NCBI GenBank assembly: GCA_040902745.1
Contig: JBBDWR010000028.1
Span: forward strand, 62,001-126,000
Direction of reading: 5' to 3'
From: JBBDWR01 sp040902745
GTDB taxonomy: Bacteria > Actinomycetota > UBA4738 > HRBIN12
Length of the DNA stretch: 64,000 nucleotides
Shown here one piece after another: positions 1-8,905 of the stretch. Each line of letters starts with the position of its first letter. Positions within the stretch are counted from its first letter, which is position 1. Both the position numbers and the translations under genes were made by a program. The notes under the pieces were generated by a model. That model saw only the letters and a list, made by a program, of their open reading frames with translations. It did not search any database and was not told the origin of the DNA.

Positions 1-900
1 GCGCCCAGTCCGATGGAGCTCGCCCTACCCGGCGGGCTCACGTCGAACGGGTGGGTCAAGAACATGGTGCATCTGCAGTTCGCGCAGGTGCAGACCTTCC
101 TCGGCTACGATGCCCCGCGACCCAAGTTCCCCTTCGAGTACACCAACGACTGGGGCGGAGCGATCGCACTGCTCACGCCGTTCGCGATCCTCGGATGGAC
201 CTTCTTGCGCACAAGGTCCTCGCGCAACCTGTTCCGCCTGGTCCTGGTTCTGGCGGTCGTCCCGGTGATCCTGTCGATGAACCGCGGGCTCTGGGTGTCG
301 CTGTCGGTGGGGATCCTCTACGCGGCCTTGCGGTTGGCCCAGAAGGGCAAGGGCGGGCCGCTGGGGTATCTGCTGTTCGGTGTGGCGGTGATCGGGATCC
401 TCGTGCTGTTCAGTCCACTTCGGGGCGTGATCCAGGCGCGAATCGACACCGGCCACAGCGACGAGGGCCGCACGACCCTCTACGGCGAAGCCGCTCGAGG
501 CGTTCGGGAGTCACCCCTGTTCGGCTATGGATCGCCGCAGGATTCGGAGGAGAACTCCAACCTGCCGTCGGTCGGAACCCACGGACAGTTCTGGCTCGTG
601 ATGTATTCGCACGGCATCCCGGGCATCGTGTTCTTCATCTCCTGGTATCTCGTGATGCTGTGGAAGATGCGGCGCGTCCAGACGGAATTGATCTTGTGGT
701 GTCAGGTCGTCGTGCTGATCGCCTTCGTCCAGCTCCTGTTCTACGGACAGCTTCCGGCGCAACTCATCATCACGATGGTGGCCGGTGCGCTGGGCCTGCG
801 CGCCGTTCGCGACGTTGCCCGGGACAATCGGGAGCGGCGAGTCGCCACGCTCCGATCCGAGGCGGGGCTGCCCGGCGGCGGGGCTCCGGTCGTTCCGTGA
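1..900 (+). CDS. O-antigen ligase / Wzy-like membrane protein (5' truncated)
   Basis: The reading frame is already open at base 1, so the start lies upstream of the window; 299 codons remain. The visible part has several hydrophobic segments (about residues 50-75, 75-120, 122-140, 200-220, 232-265), a soluble loop rich in charged residues near 140-195, and a basic tail. This layout, with an Arg-Gly-Leu-Trp segment opening a membrane helix, fits the Wzy_C / O-antigen ligase family, which joins or polymerises lipid-linked glycans on the outer face of the membrane. The stop overlaps the next gene's GTG (GTGA). The neighbouring flippase, sulfotransferase and BY-kinase support a polysaccharide role. 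The family call comes from topology and context, not from a strong motif. Confidence 0.72.
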   Translation, partial: APSPMELALPGGLTSNGWVKNMVHLQFAQVQTFLGYDAPRPKFPFEYTNDWGGAIALLTPFAILGWTFLRTRSSRNLFRLVLVLAVVPVILSMNRGLWVSLSVGILYAALRLAQKGKGGPLGYLLFGVAVIGILVLFSPLRGVIQARIDTGHSDEGRTTLYGEAARGVRESPLFGYGSPQDSEENSNLPSVGTHGQFWLVMYSHGIPGIVFFISWYLVMLWKMRRVQTELILWCQVVVLIAFVQLLFYGQLPAQLIITMVAGALGLRAVRDVARDNRERRVATLRSEAGLPGGGAPVVP

Positions 901-2114
901 GTGACGCCGGAGCGCCGACTGCTCCTGCGTCGGCCGCGCCGCTCGACTGGCTCCTTCCGGTCCTGTGGCCCGGGCCGGGCGTGCACGCGGGGCTCGAAGC
1001 CCCCTCGGGCCAGCGCGTGGTCGCCTCCTACGCCGTCCTCCCCAGCCCGGCGAAACCGCGCCTGCTAGTCCCGCTCGGCGCTCCCCGTGCCGCGGCGGCG
1101 GCGCTCCTGCAGTTCAACCAGGCGATGCGACAGCCTGCGCGTCTTCGCAAGGCGGCCGGGAGCCTTGCCTTCCGCCTCGGAGCCGGCGGCCGCCTCGCGC
1201 GCGCGACGTTGCATGTGACCGACGACGGTGGGGGAGGCGCGAGGATCGAGTCGCTCCTGCGCGCCGGTCTCGACGCCCCCGATGCGGTCGTCGCGGTGGT
1301 CCTCGGAGCGGTGCGCCCGAACGCGAAGCCCGTGGTCCAATTGCTCGATGTGACCGGCCGGGTAGTCGCGTTCGCGAAGGTGGCGTGGAACGAACTCACC
1401 CGTGCGCTCGTGGAGCGTGAGGCGGAGGTGCTGGCTGCGTGGGCGATGGAGCCCCCGGGTGCGTTCGACGTCCCGCGTCCCCTGTTCCGGGGGACGCTGG
1501 GGGGCAATCCGGTCCACGCCGTCTCGGCCGCTCCCCAACCCGTGCTGCGCCGCGGTCCGACGGAGGTTCCCGTCCAGGTCGTTGCAGAGATCGCGAACCG
1601 CGGCGGCACCGATCGACGGGCGATGACCTCGCACGTCGGGTGGTCGATGCTCCATCGACGGATCGCGAACGCGACGGACGGCACGGCGATCGCCGACCGC
1701 GCGGCCGCTGCGCTCGACCTCGTCGAGCGGCGTTGGGGATCCGAGACGATGATATTCGGCGCCTGGCACGGGGATTTCGCTCCGTGGAACACCACGTGGC
1801 ACCGGGGCCGGTGGGTGGTGTGGGACTGGGAACGGGCCGGTGAGGGGGTTCCCGTGGGGCTCGATGCGGTCCACTGGGAGATCCAAGTCGCGTCACACGC
1901 GGCGAACCGCGACCTCCGGGCGGCCCTTGCCACCGCCGGACCTGCGATCGACCGGGTCTTGGAGCCACTCGGTGTACGCCAACCGGGTCCGGTTCTCGCG
2001 TGGTACTTCGTCGAACGGCTCGCGCGTTACGAGGAGGCCCGCGTCGCCGGCACCCTGGGATCCGACGATCGTGGGCCGCGTAGCGCGCTGGACGTACTCG
2101 AAGGGAGCGTGTGA
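897..2114 (+). CDS. Kinase-fold phosphotransferase (APH-like), paralog A
   Basis: Starts at GTG 897, overlapping the upstream stop by four bases (GTGA); 405 aa. The C-terminal half carries a Brenner-type catalytic motif, HGDFAPWN at residues 291-298, followed about 17 residues later by WDWE, as in aminoglycoside/choline/homoserine kinase folds. A conserved Lys (FAKVAWNELTRAL) followed by a Glu-rich helix could be the beta-3 Lys and alpha-C Glu of the N-lobe. It is clearly paralogous to the gene at 4595-5827: both start with an LDW...VLWP segment and share the N-lobe and catalytic motifs. A role phosphorylating a sugar or lipid intermediate of the neighbouring polysaccharide is inferred; the substrate is unknown. 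No signal peptide or membrane segment was seen, so it should be cytosolic. Confidence 0.7.
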   Translation: MSDAGAPTAPASAAPLDWLLPVLWPGPGVHAGLEAPSGQRVVASYAVLPSPAKPRLLVPLGAPRAAAAALLQFNQAMRQPARLRKAAGSLAFRLGAGGRLARATLHVTDDGGGGARIESLLRAGLDAPDAVVAVVLGAVRPNAKPVVQLLDVTGRVVAFAKVAWNELTRALVEREAEVLAAWAMEPPGAFDVPRPLFRGTLGGNPVHAVSAAPQPVLRRGPTEVPVQVVAEIANRGGTDRRAMTSHVGWSMLHRRIANATDGTAIADRAAAALDLVERRWGSETMIFGAWHGDFAPWNTTWHRGRWVVWDWERAGEGVPVGLDAVHWEIQVASHAANRDLRAALATAGPAIDRVLEPLGVRQPGPVLAWYFVERLARYEEARVAGTLGSDDRGPRSALDVLEGSV

Positions 2115-2992
2115 TGGCCGGCCGGAGCGAGACGACCCGTCTGCCAGATCCCGTCCGTAAGATCGCCAAGAACGCCGGACAACGCTTCGCTCTCGCGACC
2201 AGCGGTCTGCGCGTGTTGCCCGACTTCCTGATCATCGGTGCGCAGCGAGCCGGGACGACCTCCCTGTACCGCTACCTCGTCGAGCATCCGAACGTGGCTC
2301 GCGTCGTCATGGGCAAGGGCGTGCACTACTTCGACGAGAACTACGGTCGTGGACTCGACTGGTATCGAGGTCACTTCCCGACGCGCAGCACCGCGAAACG
2401 TGTGCACCGCAGAACCAAGTCCCCGCTCGTCACGGGCGAAGGCGCTCCGTACTACCTGCTGCATCCGGCGGTCCCCGGCCGCGTCGCACAGACGCTGCCC
2501 CAGGTACGGATCGTCGTGATGTTGCGAGATCCCGTGGAGCGGGCCTATTCGCAGTATCAGCATGAGAAGGCTCGGGGCTACGAGTCCTTGGCCTTCACCG
2601 ATGCCCTCGAGGCGGAGGCCGAACGTCTGGCGGGCGAACGCGAGCGGCTGCTGGCCGATCCGGCCTCTGAGTCGTTGAGCTTCCAGCACCACTCGTACGC
2701 GACCCGAGGTCTGTACCTCGATCAGCTCCTCACGTGGGCCGAGCACGTTCCGGCCGCGCGCACTCTGATCCTCGGGAGCGAGGAGTTCTTCGCGGAGCCC
2801 GATACCGGGTACGGCCGCACGCTGGAGTTCCTCGGGCTGTCTCCTCGATCGCTCGGAACCTACGGTAAGCACAATGCCCGCCGATACGACGACATGCCCC
2901 CGGCTGCCCTCGAGCGCCTGATCGAGCAGTACCGTGAGCCGAACCGCAGGCTGTTCGAGTATCTGGGGAGAGAGTTTGCCTGGCGCGCGTGA
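2114..2992 (+). CDS. PAPS-dependent sulfotransferase family protein
   Basis: Start ATG 2114 overlaps the previous stop by one base (TGATG); 292 aa. The 5'-phosphosulfate loop is visible at about residues 38-52 (FLIIGAQRAGTTSLYRYL) and the 3'-phosphate-binding segment at about 133-147 (VVMLRDPVERAYSQY). Both are diagnostic of sulfotransferases that move sulfate from PAPS to a hydroxyl or amine. Downstream aromatic and basic residues (QHHSYATRGLY, then KHNARRYDDMP) fit the rest of the domain. It sits between two kinase-like paralogs and a flippase, so the acceptor is probably the locus polysaccharide or its lipid-linked precursor. The cytoplasmic location is inferred from the absence of a signal peptide. 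Confidence 0.88.
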   Translation: MAGRSETTRLPDPVRKIAKNAGQRFALATSGLRVLPDFLIIGAQRAGTTSLYRYLVEHPNVARVVMGKGVHYFDENYGRGLDWYRGHFPTRSTAKRVHRRTKSPLVTGEGAPYYLLHPAVPGRVAQTLPQVRIVVMLRDPVERAYSQYQHEKARGYESLAFTDALEAEAERLAGERERLLADPASESLSFQHHSYATRGLYLDQLLTWAEHVPAARTLILGSEEFFAEPDTGYGRTLEFLGLSPRSLGTYGKHNARRYDDMPPAALERLIEQYREPNRRLFEYLGREFAWRA

Positions 2993-4598
2993 AGAGCCGG
3001 ACGCCCCGACGCCGGCCGGTACCGGCGGGTCCGTCCGAGGGGATGGGCGTTCCGCGAAAGAGGTGTCCGGCCACCGCCGTTCGGACCTGACCACGCTCGC
3101 CCGTGGCGGCATCCTCAACCTCGCGGGAGCCGTCGCGAGCGGCGTCTGCGGGTTCGGGCTGATCGTCGTGCTCACCAGGGGGCTGGGGCCGGAACGTGTC
3201 GGCGCGTTCTTCGTCGGCGTCGCGCTGTTCCAGATCCTGGCCAACACCGCCGAGCTCGGAGCGGACACGGGTCTGGTACGCATGATCGCGCGCCATCGTG
3301 CGCTCGAGCAGGTCGACGAACCACGGCGGACGCTGCCGCTCGCGCTCGTTCCCGTGGCGCTGGTCGGGTGCGCGTTCGGTGCGGTGATGATCGTGTTCGC
3401 CCCGGAACTCTCCCGCGTGTTCTCCCGGAACTCCCCGGCCACGCTGGTGGAGCCCTACATCCGCTGGTTCGGCGTCTTCTTGCCCGTCGCCACTTTGCTC
3501 ACCGTCACGCTCGCCGCGACCCGTGGATTCGGCACGATGCTGCCCACAGTCGTGGCCGACAAGATCTGCAAGCCCGTGCTGCAGGTGCTGCTGGCCTTCG
3601 TCGCCGTGGCTCTCGGAGGCGAAGCGCTCGGCGTGTCTCTCGCGTACACGATGCCGATGTTCGTCGGCCTCGTGATCGCTCTGGGGTGGCTCTCGGTCCT
3701 CGTCCGTCGTTGGGAGGCATCCGATCCGAGTCCCACCGCCGTCCGACGGCGGTGGGGAGAGATCGCCGGAGAGTTCTGGCGGTTCACCGCTCCCCGTGGG
3801 TTCGCCGGCTTCTTCCAAGTGGGAGTGCTGTGGCTGGACACGCTGTTGGTAGGAGCGCTCGCCTCCACCGCTGAAGCCGGCGTCTACGGGGCAGCAACGC
3901 GGTTCATCCAGGTCGGCACGTTCGCCAACGTCGCCGTGATCCAAGCGATCGGACCGCGCCTGTCCGAGGTGCTCGCGCGCGGCGAACACGATCGCGCCGG
4001 ACATCTGTGGCAAGGAGCGACGTCCTGGTTGATGCTGCTCGTCTGGCCCTTCTACTTCACGGTGATCATCTTCGGTTCCACCCTGCTCGGGATCTTCGGG
4101 CCGGGATTCGAGACGGGCGCCACCGCCCTGGCGATCATCGCGGGGGCCAGCCTCGTCGCGAACGGCGTTGGGCCCGTCGACATCGTGCTGCTGATGGGCG
4201 GGCACAGCGCATGGCAGATGGCGAATACGATCGTGGCGCTCACGCTCAACATCGTTCTGAACCTCGTGTTGATCCCGATCATGGGCATCGAGGGCGCCGC
4301 GCTGGCATGGGCCGCGAGCCTGCTGGCGAACAACCTGCTGCCGCTCATACAGGTATGGATCTTCCATCGCCTGCATCCGTTCGGGCGCGGATGGTTCCGC
4401 GTCGCCACCGCGTCGACGGTCTGCGTCGCGTTCCCGGCACTCCTCGTCCGCCTGGTCGCCGGATCGGGTGTTGCCGCGTTCCTTGCTGCGTCGGTGATCG
4501 GGTACGGCGCCTATCTCGCGGTGGTGTGGCGTTCCCGCGAGCGGCTGGACCTGACCACGCTCCGTGACGCGGTTCGGCGTCGACCGGCCACCACATGA
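2976..4598 (+). CDS. Wzx-type polysaccharide flippase (MOP superfamily)
   Basis: A protein of about 540 aa with some 12-14 hydrophobic segments from about residue 35 onward and the Gly-rich first helix typical of oligosaccharide flippases. It should move lipid-linked repeat units across the membrane for the upstream ligase/polymerase. I place the start at TTG 2976 because GGGGAGAG lies just upstream with good spacing. GTG 2934 (14 residues longer) and GTG 3063 are alternatives; the N-terminal 45 residues are low-complexity and uninformative. The gene overlaps the sulfotransferase end by 17 bases, and its own stop overlaps the next ATG (ATGA), so these genes form one transcription unit. Confidence 0.85.
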   Translation: MPGAREEPDAPTPAGTGGSVRGDGRSAKEVSGHRRSDLTTLARGGILNLAGAVASGVCGFGLIVVLTRGLGPERVGAFFVGVALFQILANTAELGADTGLVRMIARHRALEQVDEPRRTLPLALVPVALVGCAFGAVMIVFAPELSRVFSRNSPATLVEPYIRWFGVFLPVATLLTVTLAATRGFGTMLPTVVADKICKPVLQVLLAFVAVALGGEALGVSLAYTMPMFVGLVIALGWLSVLVRRWEASDPSPTAVRRRWGEIAGEFWRFTAPRGFAGFFQVGVLWLDTLLVGALASTAEAGVYGAATRFIQVGTFANVAVIQAIGPRLSEVLARGEHDRAGHLWQGATSWLMLLVWPFYFTVIIFGSTLLGIFGPGFETGATALAIIAGASLVANGVGPVDIVLLMGGHSAWQMANTIVALTLNIVLNLVLIPIMGIEGAALAWAASLLANNLLPLIQVWIFHRLHPFGRGWFRVATASTVCVAFPALLVRLVAGSGVAAFLAASVIGYGAYLAVVWRSRERLDLTTLRDAVRRRPATT

Positions 4599-5827
4599 GT
4601 GCCACCCGGGGCACCCCGTCTGCGTCCGAGCGGCTCGACTGGCTGACCGGCGTCCTGTGGCCCGCGTCCTCGGGCGCGCGGACCACGTTCGAACGCCCCC
4701 GTGGGGAGGAGGTCTCCGAGTCCTATCTGGTGATTCCCGGACGGAGCCGGGCGCGGTTCTTGGTTCCCGCCGCCCCACGCCCCGCCGCCGCGGCTTCGGT
4801 ACGCGCGTATAACCGGCTCCGTTCGCCGCGCACCCGCCTGTTGCGCTCTGTGCTCGGGATCGGGCTCGACGTGGGGCTCGCGCAACCGATGCTGCGCGAC
4901 CGTCTGTCGGTGGTGTCGGAAGGTGAAGATCCCACCCTGCTCGAGCACCTGCGCCTCACGGCGTTCGACGACCGCCCGATCGTCGCGGGGATCGGGATCG
5001 GCAGCCCCGGTCCCTTCCGCAAACCCGTGCTGCAGGTGTTCTCGCGCGAGGGGCGGCCGCTCGGGTTCGTGAAGGTCGGTTGGAACGAGGTCACGCGCGC
5101 GCTCGTGCGCACCGAGGCCGACCTCCTCGCCCGCTGCGGGACGCAGGCACATCCGACGTTCGCAACCCCGCGCCTGCTCCACACGGGAAGGTGGCGTGAC
5201 CTCGAGCTCTCGGTTGCGTCTCCGCTGCCGCTCGGTGTGGATCGCTGGCGTCCGTGGCGCCGCCCGCCGCCGCTCGCGTCGATCCGGGACGTGGCGGCGC
5301 TCGCGGACGGGGGAGTGGCGTCGCTCCCGCTCGCGAGGAGTCCCTACTGGAGGCGGGTCGGTGGGCGCCTCGAGGTGATCAACGGGGGGGATACCGAGTT
5401 GCTCGACGCCGTGCGGACACGGGCCGAGGCGATCGAGGCAGCCAACGGCGATACCCAGGTGGCGTTCGGCGCATGGCACGGCGATTGGTCGCCGTGGAAC
5501 TTCGCGCGTTCGGGCGGCGAGCTGGTCGTGTGGGACTGGGAGCACGGCGACCTGGCGGTTCCGTTCGGGTTCGACATCGTGCACTTCTTCTTCCAGCTCG
5601 CGTTCATCGCGGACGGCCGTCCCCTCGGGGAGGCGCTCGACGCCGCGCGCGCATCCGCCGCACCGATGCTGCGGGAGCTGGACGTCGAGCGCCCCGGGCT
5701 GGTGGCGACGCTCCACACACTGGAGGTCGCGTTGCGGTACGCGGGAGCGAGCAGCGTCGGTGCCGGCGTCAATCCACGGTTCGCTTCGGCAGCACCTGCG
5801 ATCCTTCGACGCGCCGTCTTCGAGTGA
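4595..5827 (+). CDS. Kinase-fold phosphotransferase (APH-like), paralog B
   Basis: ATG 4595 overlaps the flippase stop (ATGA); 410 aa. It has HGDWSPWN at residues 295-302 and WDWE about 15 residues later, giving the catalytic Asp, metal-binding Asn and DFG-equivalent Asp of the aminoglycoside-phosphotransferase fold. GFVKVGWNEVTRALV matches the putative N-lobe Lys segment of paralog A. The two paralogs bracket the sulfotransferase and flippase, which suggests two related phosphorylation steps, or one enzyme and one partner, in the same pathway. It ends four bases before the convergent GH26 stop. The substrate is unknown. An acyltransferase or pure scaffold role is less likely because the catalytic residues are intact. 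Confidence 0.7.
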   Translation: MSATRGTPSASERLDWLTGVLWPASSGARTTFERPRGEEVSESYLVIPGRSRARFLVPAAPRPAAAASVRAYNRLRSPRTRLLRSVLGIGLDVGLAQPMLRDRLSVVSEGEDPTLLEHLRLTAFDDRPIVAGIGIGSPGPFRKPVLQVFSREGRPLGFVKVGWNEVTRALVRTEADLLARCGTQAHPTFATPRLLHTGRWRDLELSVASPLPLGVDRWRPWRRPPPLASIRDVAALADGGVASLPLARSPYWRRVGGRLEVINGGDTELLDAVRTRAEAIEAANGDTQVAFGAWHGDWSPWNFARSGGELVVWDWEHGDLAVPFGFDIVHFFFQLAFIADGRPLGEALDAARASAAPMLRELDVERPGLVATLHTLEVALRYAGASSVGAGVNPRFASAAPAILRRAVFE

Positions 5828-5831
5828 GCGG

Positions 5832-6827
5832 TCAGCGCCCTCGAGTGCGGAAGTAGTCGCTTCGAGCGAGCGATCGGTACGCGCGCATCGACCCGCGGCT
5901 CGAATCCACCCACCACGGATAGATCGAGTTCGAGTGGAAGTAGATGAGGGCGCGGATCTTCGGGAAGCGCTGCTTCATCGTGTCCTTCGCGTTGAGGAGC
6001 CAGTGGCGCTTGCGGCCAGGTTTGCGCCGGTCCTCTTGCACGCCCGTCTCGCCGACCATCATCGGCTTGTCACGCCTGATGCCCCACCGATAGAAGTCGG
6101 CGAAGATCGAGGCGAAGCTGCGCCAATGAGACCCACGCTTGCCCGGTGCCCAGTTGTAGCCGTCCGCGCAGAGCCAGTCGACATAGTTCCCGCCCGGATA
6201 GAACTTCTGCCCGCGCCCCTCCGTGAACGCCCAGGCGTTCGGGCACCAGGTCCAGACCGCGTTGGTCGCGCCGCGGCGGTCGAAGATGTCGCGGACGTGG
6301 CGCCACGCGCGGATGTACTGCGCGGGTGAGTCGACGATCTCCGGCTTGCCGTCCATCTCCCAGAAGAAGCGGAGGAACACCGGTTGCTCCAACTCACGCA
6401 CCGCGTTCGCGCGCTGGCGGATCATCGTGTCGTAGTCGCCGGATGCGATCCGGTCGGCCGACGTCCCGTTCCACGAGATCATCGGGATGCTGCCTCGCCG
6501 TAGACTCCAGGGCTCCCGCCAGGTGGGGAAAGGTTTGTCGAAGGCGTAGTAGTAATGGTTGACGTCGAGTCGGCGCCCCACCTTGCGTTCCAGCTTGCGA
6601 ACTCCGAGCTGCTGGTCCCGCATGTCCCAGCCCGTTCGGGGCTTGACCCACGCGCCGAACAGCGACCCGCGCGTCGGCACGAGCTTCGACACGGATTCGC
6701 GGACGAGCACGCCGCCGCGATTCACGAGCTCCGCCGACGCCGGTGAGTCGAACGCGGCGAGAGTCGTGACGAACATGGTCGCGATGACGGCGACGGCCGA
6801 TAGACGTCGCCAACTCGTGTGTGGCAT
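5832..6827 (-). CDS. Secreted GH26-like glycoside hydrolase
   Basis: 331 aa with a Sec signal peptide (hydrophobic residues 10-26, likely cleavage near SASA/E at 32). The motif RFFWEMDG holds the predicted acid/base Glu157, and MMVGETGV the nucleophile Glu260. Spacing and surrounding residues (W-x-W near 192-194, ADGYNW near 221) fit family 26 beta-mannanase/lichenase-like enzymes. It probably trims or releases the extracellular polysaccharide made by the facing operon. The ribosome binding site GGGGGAGGATCG directly precedes ATG 6827. A 9-bp-armed hairpin lies 20 bases upstream of the start (6847-6888) and may control expression. Mannan specificity cannot be judged from sequence alone. Confidence 0.85.
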   Translation of the reverse strand: MPHTSWRRLSAVAVIATMFVTTLAAFDSPASAELVNRGGVLVRESVSKLVPTRGSLFGAWVKPRTGWDMRDQQLGVRKLERKVGRRLDVNHYYYAFDKPFPTWREPWSLRRGSIPMISWNGTSADRIASGDYDTMIRQRANAVRELEQPVFLRFFWEMDGKPEIVDSPAQYIRAWRHVRDIFDRRGATNAVWTWCPNAWAFTEGRGQKFYPGGNYVDWLCADGYNWAPGKRGSHWRSFASIFADFYRWGIRRDKPMMVGETGVQEDRRKPGRKRHWLLNAKDTMKQRFPKIRALIYFHSNSIYPWWVDSSRGSMRAYRSLARSDYFRTRGR

Positions 6828-6846
6828 CGATCCTCCCCCACGGAGA

Positions 6847-6888
6847 GCGCCTGCCTGCGATCACCGGCAGGATGTCGCCGGCAGGCGC
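6847..6888 (-). promoter_or_regulatory. Leader hairpin upstream of GH26 gene
   Basis: A perfect 9-bp inverted repeat (GCGCCTGCC at 6847-6855, GGCAGGCGC at 6880-6888) encloses 24 bases that contain a second nested pairing, CCGGC/GCCGG. It lies 20 bases upstream of the GH26 ATG on the minus-strand leader, next to the ribosome binding site. It could be an attenuating leader structure or an operator. It also follows the end of the wzc-like gene, so a terminator for that gene is possible, but no U tract follows. I could not match it to a known riboswitch. Confidence 0.4.
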
Positions 6889-7031
6889 AGAGGCGGTTCC
6901 GTTGCTGTCTCCTCAGGGGTATCGGCCGGCGATGTCGGTGCTTGAGCTAGGGGAAGGCCAGCCACGGCGACGTGTGCCGCGTTCGGGTGCGGGGCAAGGT
7001 CAGACGGGGATCGGTCGCGGTGGGGACGAGG

Positions 7032-8681
7032 TCAGCGACGCTTGGGACGCGCGCCGCGTCCGGAGCGCGGGGGTTTGGCCGGGGGTCCGAACCCGCCGCT
7101 GCCGTTCCCCCCGGGCGGGGGCTTGACGTCGGAGGGCTGCTCGTACATCTCGTAGCTCTGGTAGCCGTAGGAACTCGGCGCCTTAGACGGATCGAAGTTG
7201 TTGAGTACGGCGCCGAGCACCGTGGCGCCGATCCGGTCGAGCTCGAGCCGCGACTGTGCGATCGCTCCGCGCGGGGTGGTCTGCGAGTCGGCGACCAACA
7301 CGATGCCGTCGACATATGGGGCGATCGCGAGACAGTCGGCCACCGCGAGCATCGGTGGGCCGTCGATGATCGTGATGTCGCTGACCTTTCGGCACTCGTC
7401 GATGAAGTCCTGCATCCGGCGCGACTGCAACAGCTCCGCGGGGCGCTCGGGGATCGGGCCGGAGACGAACACCCAGAGGTTCTCGATCCCTGTATCGCGC
7501 GGGCCGATCCGGATCGTCTCGTCGTCGGCCGTGAGGATATCCGACAGGCCCCGGGAGTTCGGCAACCCGAAGAACTGGTGCAGTCGGGGCCGCCGGAGGT
7601 CGGCGGACACGAGCACGACGCGCTTGCCCGTGCTCGCCAAGCTCACCGCGAGGTTCGCGGCCGTCGTGGACTTGCCCTCCCCGGCCAGCGCGCTCGTGAC
7701 GAGAACGGTCTTGACGCCCTGACGCGCCGACATCGCCAGCACCGCGGTGCGCAACGAGCGATAGGCCTCCGAGCTCGGGCTCTGTGGATCGGCGACCGTG
7801 ATCAACCTGGCGGCCCGCTTGTCTCCCCAGCCGGGAGTCCTCGGCACGATAGCCAGTACGGGCGCGGCGAAAGCCTCTTCGAGGTCTTCGCGGGTCCGGG
7901 CCCGCTCGTCCGTTCGCTCGCGCAGGAACGCGACCCCGATCCCGAGGAACAAGCCGAGGAACAGGCCCGCCGCGATATTGAGCTTGTGGTTCGGGCTGCT
8001 CGGCTGCGCGGGCGCAACGGGCGCGCCGAGCAGCTGGCCGGGGTTGGTGTTGAGGGACGCTCCGGTCTGGATGAACTCGTCGATCGCGATTCGGATCTCC
8101 AGCAAGGCGTCGTCACGGGCCTCGCTGGACCCGGCGTCCGAGAGCTCGTCGACGAGCAGTTTCAACTGTTCCGTCACGTTCTCCCGCAGGGAGCTGACCT
8201 CGGCCTCGGCTGCATCGCGCTTGTAGTTGAGGTATTCCTCGGCCACCGCCTTCGCGCCGGCCGCGGCTTGCTCCGGATCGGTGTCGGAGTAGGTGATCTC
8301 CAGGATCGTCGATTCCGTCGGGAACGCCACGCTGGTGTGCTTCTGGATCGCCTGCGGGTCGGTTCGCAAGACCCGCGCCGCGGCCGCCTCGACCTCCGTC
8401 GATGAGGCGATCTCCTTCTCGGTGTCAAGGCTGACGAGGTCCGCGAGCGGCTGCGAACCGAGTTCTGTCTGGGAGACGCCGACCGGGCGAACGAGGATCG
8501 TGGCCTTCGACGAGTAGCTCGGGGTCCGGGTGAAGCTGTAGAGCGACGCGAGCGCCACCATCCCGAGCACACACAGCGCGATCGCCTTCTTCTGGTTTCG
8601 GAAGACCTGCAGGTAGGCCCGGAGGTCGATCGTGCCCTCGGCCGTCTCGGTGCGGCCGGTCATGTAGCTCTCGGGGGGCAT
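7032..8681 (-). CDS. Polysaccharide co-polymerase with BY-kinase domain (Wzc/CapAB-like)
   Basis: 549 aa. The N-terminal half is a Wzz-type chain-length domain with membrane segments at about residues 33-50 and 233-252. The C-terminal half is a bacterial tyrosine kinase with Walker A at 331-339 (ALAGEGKST), Walker A' at 356-365 (VLVSADLRRP), Walker B at 436-443 (ITIIDGPP) and a Tyr cluster (Y505, Y507, Y510, Y513). This fused layout controls export and length of polysaccharides by cycles of Tyr phosphorylation. The tail after 517 is Pro/Gly/Arg-rich. GGAAGGAA precedes ATG 8681; ATG 8663 is an alternative. No low-molecular-weight phosphatase was found in the window. Confidence 0.92.
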   Translation of the reverse strand: MPPESYMTGRTETAEGTIDLRAYLQVFRNQKKAIALCVLGMVALASLYSFTRTPSYSSKATILVRPVGVSQTELGSQPLADLVSLDTEKEIASSTEVEAAAARVLRTDPQAIQKHTSVAFPTESTILEITYSDTDPEQAAAGAKAVAEEYLNYKRDAAEAEVSSLRENVTEQLKLLVDELSDAGSSEARDDALLEIRIAIDEFIQTGASLNTNPGQLLGAPVAPAQPSSPNHKLNIAAGLFLGLFLGIGVAFLRERTDERARTREDLEEAFAAPVLAIVPRTPGWGDKRAARLITVADPQSPSSEAYRSLRTAVLAMSARQGVKTVLVTSALAGEGKSTTAANLAVSLASTGKRVVLVSADLRRPRLHQFFGLPNSRGLSDILTADDETIRIGPRDTGIENLWVFVSGPIPERPAELLQSRRMQDFIDECRKVSDITIIDGPPMLAVADCLAIAPYVDGIVLVADSQTTPRGAIAQSRLELDRIGATVLGAVLNNFDPSKAPSSYGYQSYEMYEQPSDVKPPPGGNGSGGFGPPAKPPRSGRGARPKRR

Positions 8682-8752
8682 CGAGTTCCTTCCGCGTCCT
8701 TCGTCCGGTGTCCTCAGGCGGTGCAGGTCCTCGCCTGGGGGATGACGGGGAC

Positions 8753-8792
8753 GTTCGACCTGGTCAGTCTACGGACGCGTCTCTGGTCGAAC
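8753..8792. promoter_or_regulatory. Inverted repeat upstream of BY-kinase gene
   Basis: GTTCGACC at 8753-8760 pairs perfectly with GGTCGAAC at 8785-8792, separated by 24 bases. It lies 71-111 bases upstream of ATG 8681 in the promoter/leader region of the minus-strand wzc-like gene. It may be an operator for a dimeric regulator or an RNA stem. No matching second copy was noticed in the locus. Confidence 0.35.
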
Positions 8793-8905
8793 AACCATCC
8801 TCTCTGACCACGTGCTGCCCCTCCCCGCGAGTGCACATTCGGTTCGATACCGGATGTCGGCACGCGGCGGGCGGGGCTCAAGCTCGGATCCGGCGGGAGG
8901 TCGCC

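Noticed and set aside
2730..4778. Minus-strand open frame of 682 codons
   Set aside because: Antisense to the sulfotransferase and flippase; Arg/Glu-rich shadow translation.
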